Shown here piece by piece: positions 58,643-64,000 of a stretch of 64,000 nt of DNA (within the stretch, counting starts at the first letter, position 1; each line of letters begins with the position of its first letter). The notes under the pieces were generated by a model. The model did not search any database. It was not told where the DNA came from and saw only the letters and a list, made by a program, of their open reading frames with translations. The DNA is from Symsagittifera roscoffensis (lineage: Eukaryota > Xenacoelomorpha > Acoela > Convolutidae), in NCBI RefSeq assembly GCF_963678635.1, contig NC_087065.1:19421623-19485622 (forward strand). Direction: 5' to 3'. A program made the translations under genes and the position numbers.

Positions 58643-61600
58643 ATGATTCGAGTTCATGATTTTTTGTTTTTGACTATCAAAATTTTTGTTGGGTTTATGG
58701 GATTTTTCATCCAATCTAGATAAACGGAGCTGATTTTGGTCTCTAATTTTTCTTGATTTTTTTTCACTGTAATTTAGCTGTAAAAAAAGTTCTGTTAGAT
58801 TTCCACTATCATCAAAAGAAAAATTTTTTAGTTAATTCAGCTGTAAGGTAAAGTATTCGTAAAATGTCATTCTGGATAAAATTTGAGAAATAAATCATGC
58901 CTAGTTTCCTTTTTTTCTTTCTCAGCTCCAAATGTAACTGGAGCTCAAATTGAAGCTTCAACTGATACCATCACTATTGTGGCATCGAATTCGACTCTCC
59001 TTCCGACAACTGGTTTTCTTGATGGTTACTGCTATGACAACACAACTGGTTATTCATCTTCCGGTGTGACTTTTTTGGATGCAGACAATACGATGAACTG
59101 TCTGGAGCCTGCCACAGCTTATAACATTCCAATTTACGGGTTTTTAAGCGAATGCGGAGTGATCAGTAGCCCATTGACAACGATAATCTTCAACGTGTGT
59201 ACAGGTATTAACTTTGATTTCATAATTGTTGGGAGGAGTTTGCGGGATTCGTTGATGGGGTTAGTCATCTATTTTTTCCGAGTCAGTATTTTGCGCATCC
59301 GAAGGATCTTCCTTTGGTATTGTTTTGAAACAATCGTATTTGCGACCCAACCATGAATTTTCTACATCAATTGCCCGCAGAGCTGAGTTTTTTTTCCAAA
59401 AAGGGACTTTTTTCTGTTTTGGAAGAGTTTGGAGAATCAATCAAGTCTCATATAAAAATTGTACTAAACATCAACAATATAAAAATTGTTTTACATTTCT
59501 TTCGTAAATTTAATAGGACAAAAGTTCAGAAAACTTAAGCATTTTATTAAGAATGAGTGACCTACTTATTTGTTTTATCTAGCCCCGAAGGTTCCAGTTT
59601 TTGATTTAACGGCTTCTGAGAGTGGATTCAAAGTAACAATTCGAGATTTAACTGGAGAAGCGGGAGACAGCTTTGACATCCAAATCTCAGCAACTTTCAA
59701 TCATCCAGTACAATCAAAACAGCCCTTCCAAACTCGAGGCAACAATATCCCTATACGGTAACTGGATTAACATCTGGAGAGTCTTATGAAGTCACTGTTT
59801 CGGCCACTATCGGCACCCTGAGGAGCTACTACAGGAAACAAGTGTCAGCTTCTGTGAACACATATTGCACCGGTAGGCACAAAAATACTTGAACTCATCT
59901 GCGCAATTCAACTTTCAATGATGTGAAGTAGCTTAAGTAGCTGTTCAGAGAATTTTTAAAAAACTACTTCTAAATCAAACCAAGTTCCAACTCTCTGCGC
60001 CGAGCTATTTTCGTGAGACTATTTATTCACGATCACGATGGACTATCGCATTTTTATGGTAAATTTTTTCATGCCATAGACCAGATACAAAACTGCACTT
60101 AAAATGAGTATTCTACACTTTTTCTTGCATCACTTAACTGAAATCAAAAATAAATTTCAGTACCCTCTCCTCCCGATATGCCGAACGTGAAGATACTCTC
60201 ATCTCAGTTATCAGTGACAATCATAACTTCTGATGCTGGTACTGCAGTGACGCCATCGGCAGGAAAACTTGACGGGTACTTTCACAGAGTCGGTCAAATG
60301 AACAGCGATGTAGTTGATCTCAATGAAAATATCCTTGTGAGAAATTTGCGGCCTGGTTTTCAGTACCGAGTGGAATTTTATGGCTATTCAAGAAAATGTG
60401 GCGGCATGAGCTCAATCGATCATGGTTATCTGACTGTGTGCACTACTGGTACAGTTTAATTTTGCTATTAAATTTAATAATTTTCAAATTTCAAAGAAAC
60501 TACTTTATATTAGATCTAGTTGATTTCTTAAAACGGATTCACGAGTTTACGATCAATAGCTCTCAGAAACTGCTCAAACCTGCGCTTGACAAGCTATCCT
60601 ATCAACCTTTGTCAATTTACGTTCTTAATGCTAACTATCACTATTTTGTAATTTTTCTTGTATCACTTAACTGAAATCAAAAATATATTTTAGTACCATC
60701 TGCTCCCGATATGTTGAACGTGAAGATACTCTCGTTTCAGTTGTCAGTGACAATCATAACTTCTGATGCTGGTACTGCAGTGACGCCATCGGCCGGAAAA
60801 CTTGACGGGTACTTTTACAGAGTCGGTCAAATGAACAGCGATGTAGTTGATCTCAATGAAAATATCCTTGTGAGAAATTTGCGGCCTGGTTTTCAGTACC
60901 GAGTGGAATTTTATGGCTATTCAAGAAAATGTGGCGGCATGAGCTCAATCGATCATGGTTATCTGACTGTGTGCACTACTGGTACAGTTTAATTTTGCTA
61001 TTAAATTTAATAATTTTCAAATTTCAAAGAAACTACTTTATATTAGATCTAGTTGATTTCTTAAAACGGATTCACGAGTTTACGATCAATAGCTCTCAGA
61101 AACTGCTCAAACCTGCGCTTGACAAGCTATCCTATCAACCTTTGTCAATTTACGTTCTTAATGCTAACTATCACTATTTTGTAATTTTTCTTGTATCACT
61201 TAACTGAAATCAAAAATATATTTTAGTACCATCTGCTCCCGATATGTTGAACGTGAAGATACTCTCGTTTCAGTTGTCAGTGACAATCATAACTTCTGAT
61301 GCTGGTACTGCAGTGACGCCATCGGCCGGAAAACTTGACGGGTACTTTTACAGAGTTGGTCAAACGAACAGCGAAGTGGTTGATCTCAATGAAAATATCA
61401 TTGTGAGAAATTTGCAGCCTGGTTTTCAGTACCAAGTGCAGTTTATGGCTATTCGGGAAAATATGGTGGCATGAGCTCAATTGACCATGCCACGATGACT
61501 TTGTGCACAGGTACGGTTTAAGTTTGCTATAAAAGTTAATATTTTTAAAATTTCATAGAAAATGTTTGATTTTAGATCTAGTTGTTTTTTTTTTAACGGA

Positions 61601-63965
61601 TTCACGAGTTTGCGATGAATAACTCTCTTAAATTGCTCAAATATGCACTTGTAAAGCTACGCAATCAAATTTTGTTAAGCTACATTATTAATTCTAACCA
61701 TCAGTTTTTTGTAGTTTTTCTTGTATCACTTAACTGAAGCCATAAAATAATTTTCATTACCCTCTTCTCCCGATATGTCGAACGTGAAGGTCCGCTCGTC
61801 TCAGTTGTCAGTCACAATCATAGTTTCTGATGCTGGTACTGCAGTGACATCATTGACAGGAAAACTTGATGGGTACTTTTATAGAGTCGACCAAACAAGC
61901 AGCGATATGGTTGATCGCAATGAAAATATAATTGTGAGGAGTTTGCGGCCTGGTTTTCAGTACCAAGTGGAGTTTTATGGCTATTCAAGAAGTTGTGGGG
62001 CATCAGTTCAATCGAATATGCCAATCTGGCTGTGTGCACAGGTAAAGTTTAGATTTTCTATAAACGTTAATGCATTTTAAATTTCTTAGAAACTATTTTA
62101 TATTAGATCTAGTTAAATTTTTAAAACGGATTCACCAGTTTGCGATCAATAACTCTCAGAATTTGCTCAAATCTGCACTTGACAAGCTATCCAATCAAAT
62201 TTTGTCAAGTTACATTCATATTGCTAGCTATCAGTTATTTGTAGTTTTTAAATCTATTATATATTTAAATGCGGGCTTCACTATCTCGCCATGTTTAAGC
62301 TTTTTCAACGTATTATTTTTGAATGTTTAAGCTATATCGTATATTTCAATGTTTAAGATTTTTTTTCGATTTCCCAATTTGATTTTAGTGGTTATTCTAC
62401 CGAGTTTAAATTAAGCAATATCGAATTAGGGTTGGCGAATTTGGCCTCCAATTGTGAATACCCGATCATTTTAGTTAACGAGATAAGACGATTTTGAGAT
62501 TTTTTCAAAATTTTTCAGAAATTTCAATTGAAGTAATTTCAAAACTTGAAGTTACCAACCCTGTAGTTGGGTGCTGTCAGAAATACTCTAAGGAGATAAA
62601 AATCCTGCCTCTAAATATGACTGTTCAAATCCTTGTAGTTTTCGAGATATGACATTTTTTGTGATTTTTTTTCAAAAAATTTTCAGAAAACTTAGATTAT
62701 TTTTTTTCACAAAATCTGAAAATTCCCACCCAACGCTGTAGTTGGGTTCTGTCAGAGTATTCTCAAAGATTGCGAATTTTGCCTCCAAATATGATTGCTC
62801 AGTTCTTTGTAGTTTTCGAGATATGACGTTTTTTTGCGATTTTTTAAAAAAATTTCTTGTAACTTAAATTATGATTAGTTTTTAAAAATATGGAATTCCC
62901 AGCCCTGTAGTAAGGTCCTGTCAGAGTACTCTCAAAGATTGCGAATCTTGCCTTCAAATATGATTGCTCAGTTCTTTGTAGTTTTCGAGATATGACGTTT
63001 TTTGTGATTTTTTCAAAAATTTTCAGAAAACTTCAGAGAGTTTCAATTAATTATTTTTCAAAATATGAAATTTCCAACACTATAGTTCGGTGTTGTCAGG
63101 GTACTCTAAGAGTTGCAAATCTTGCCACATTCGACTGCTAAACGCGACTGCTCAAATGCTTTTAGTTTCCGAGAGGTGACGTTTTTTGATTTTTTCAAAA
63201 TTTTTAGAAGAACTTATCTGCAAAAAAATTCAAAAAATTTGAAAATACTAACTTGCTGAAGATACCTTATTGTCAGCGTACAACCAGGCGTCTCAAATCT
63301 TACCTCTTAATATAAATGCTCAAATCCTTTAATTTTCCGCGATAAGACGTTTTTTTATAAATTTTTTTTCCGGTAAACTTAGGTTCAAAAAAGTTCACAA
63401 AATTTTGGATTCCTAACCCTATAGTAGGGTGCTCTCAGAGACTCTCTGTGGTTGCAACGCTGGCCTCCAATTTTCTCCTGAGGCCCATTAAGTTTTCGAG
63501 ATGACGCTTTTAAAATGGGAATTTAAAAAGTTTTTAAGTTCGAAATTACCAACCCTGTATTTGGGTGCAGTCAGAGTACACTAGAAGTTTGCAGATGTTG
63601 TTTCCAATATATGCGCTTTTTATGAGCTGTCGAAAAAATTCGAAGCAACGAAGGTGCGTTAAACGCTAGTACCGATGAATCTATTTTAGCCCCGAGAATT
63701 CCAAGTTTTAGTTTACAAACACCAGGATTCAACCAGTTTAGAATACACTCAGAAAATGACTCCATGGTAGCAGATAGCTTCAGTGTCTTGATCGACCCTC
63801 CTGACGTCGCAAGTACCGAAAATTTGGCGATATCAGATTTTCCTTTCCTGCTTGGTTACCTCCAACCGCTTACTCAGTACAATATCACTGTTGTCGCAGA
63901 AATTGGATCGATACGCAACTGTATCCAGAATTTAATTTCGTCTCAATATAGGACTATATGTACAA
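55909..63965 (+). CDS. fibronectin-III-repeat extracellular protein, partial (5' end not found, 3' end beyond the window)
   Basis: Eight exons each encode one FN3-like domain in phase 1-1: 55909-56172, 58926-59204, 59583-59872, 60161-60448, 60694-60981, 61227-61510, 61758-62041 and 63690-63965. Each has the FN3 core L.(P/S)G..Y.V.V.A (LNSGRKFSVTVTA, LTSGESYEVTVSA, LRPGFQYRVEFYG) and ends at a Cys-Thr; most also carry a second Cys about 11-16 residues before it, suggesting an intradomain disulphide. Symmetric 1-1 exons are typical of shuffled extracellular modules. Exons 3, 6 and 7 have lengths that break the frame, and exon 7 also lacks its AG acceptor. The full protein could be a receptor (for example a receptor phosphatase) or a secreted adhesion protein; no signal peptide, TM segment or catalytic domain is in the window. 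Confidence 0.75.
57116..57143. repeat. perfect 13-bp inverted repeat with 2-nt loop
   Basis: GTGCTGAAATTAC, AA, then GTAATTTCAGCAC. It lies in the first FN3 intron with no obvious repeat element around it; cruciform or RNA hairpin potential only. Confidence 0.9.
58543..58642. repeat. (CTTT)n microsatellite
   Basis: About 100 bp of CTTT units with a few interruptions, in the intron before the second FN3 exon. It generates Lys-rich and Phe/Ser-rich artefact frames on the two strands. Confidence 0.95.
60128..62260 (+). repeat. four tandem copies of a 533-bp exon-plus-intron unit
   Basis: Exons 4-7 of the FN3 gene and their introns repeat with spacings of 533, 533 and 531 bp. Copies 1 and 2 are nearly identical even in the introns ('acgagtttacgatcaatagc', 'gacaagctatcctatcaacc'). 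Copies 3 and 4 are more diverged and carry the exon lesions. Confidence 0.9.
62450..63600. repeat. degenerate tandem array, about 170-bp unit, in the last FN3 intron
   Basis: About seven units are marked by 'ccaaccctgtagttgggtgc' then tgtcagagtactct, at roughly 62554, 62729, 62899, 63073, 63250, 63412 and 63550. Each is followed by 'tgcctccaaatatgattgct' and 'gttttcgagatatgacgttt'. It is non-coding. Confidence 0.85.
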
Positions 63966-64000
63966 GTAAGTTCGAACTTACATTTTTTCTTTTTGTTCTC

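Noticed and set aside
58446-58714. Phe/Ser-rich (+) and Lys/Glu/Arg-rich (-) open frames
   Set aside because: Both are translations of the CTTT microsatellite.
1-64000. CRISPR array, prokaryotic operon or defence system
   Set aside because: The sequence is clearly animal nuclear DNA with spliced genes; none of the repeats has direct-repeat/unique-spacer structure.

Overview
The window is animal nuclear DNA. It is AT-rich, has GT-AG introns, and carries orthologues of two well-known animal genes, SLMAP and Twist, among many decayed transposons. The Twist C-terminal WR motif and the vertebrate-like SLMAP length and exon content indicate a bilaterian, most likely an invertebrate. A tunicate or another invertebrate deuterostome is possible, but the sequence alone does not settle the phylum. 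No bacterial operon, CRISPR array or defence locus is present.

Layout. 1-9,035: non-genic DNA with an old hAT-type MITE (283-644) and an 892-bp foldback element (8,144-9,035) that encloses a tRNA-Arg(TCG)-like gene. 9,460-15,435: a GC-richer, stop-riddled former coding block of unknown origin, followed by a 0.54-kb direct duplication and a 146-bp inverted repeat. 17,191-25,979: a three-level transposon nest. A decayed non-LTR element with a probable restriction-like endonuclease (+ strand) is split by a CR1/Jockey-like element (- strand). That element is itself internally duplicated and is broken by a 551-bp hAT MITE with a perfect 8-bp target duplication.

27,041-50,025 (+): a complete SLMAP orthologue. 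I assembled it from 15 exons whose phases all agree, giving 829 codons plus a stop, with an N-terminal FHA domain, long coiled coil and C-terminal membrane anchor. Its introns hold most of the window's repeats: a 0.4-kb palindrome-ended family, tRNA-like SINE heads, two further MITEs and degenerate tandem arrays. 51,605-52,237 (+): an intronless Twist bHLH gene, about 1.6 kb downstream in the same orientation, with a poly(A) signal. 54,159-54,501: a textbook hAT MITE.

55,909-63,965 (+): part of a gene for an extracellular protein built of fibronectin-III-like domains, one domain per phase 1-1 exon. Four of its exons come from a recent tandem duplication with a period of about 533 bp. Two of those four, plus one further exon, carry frameshifts, and one has also lost its splice acceptor. 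The gene runs off the right edge.

How the genes relate: SLMAP is the adaptor that brings the STRIPAK phosphatase complex to Hippo kinases, and Twist is a mesoderm transcription factor. Nothing in the window links them beyond proximity. The most unusual items are the tRNA-bearing foldback element, the nested and internally duplicated retroelement, two MITE families sharing a core, and the decaying FN3 exon array.
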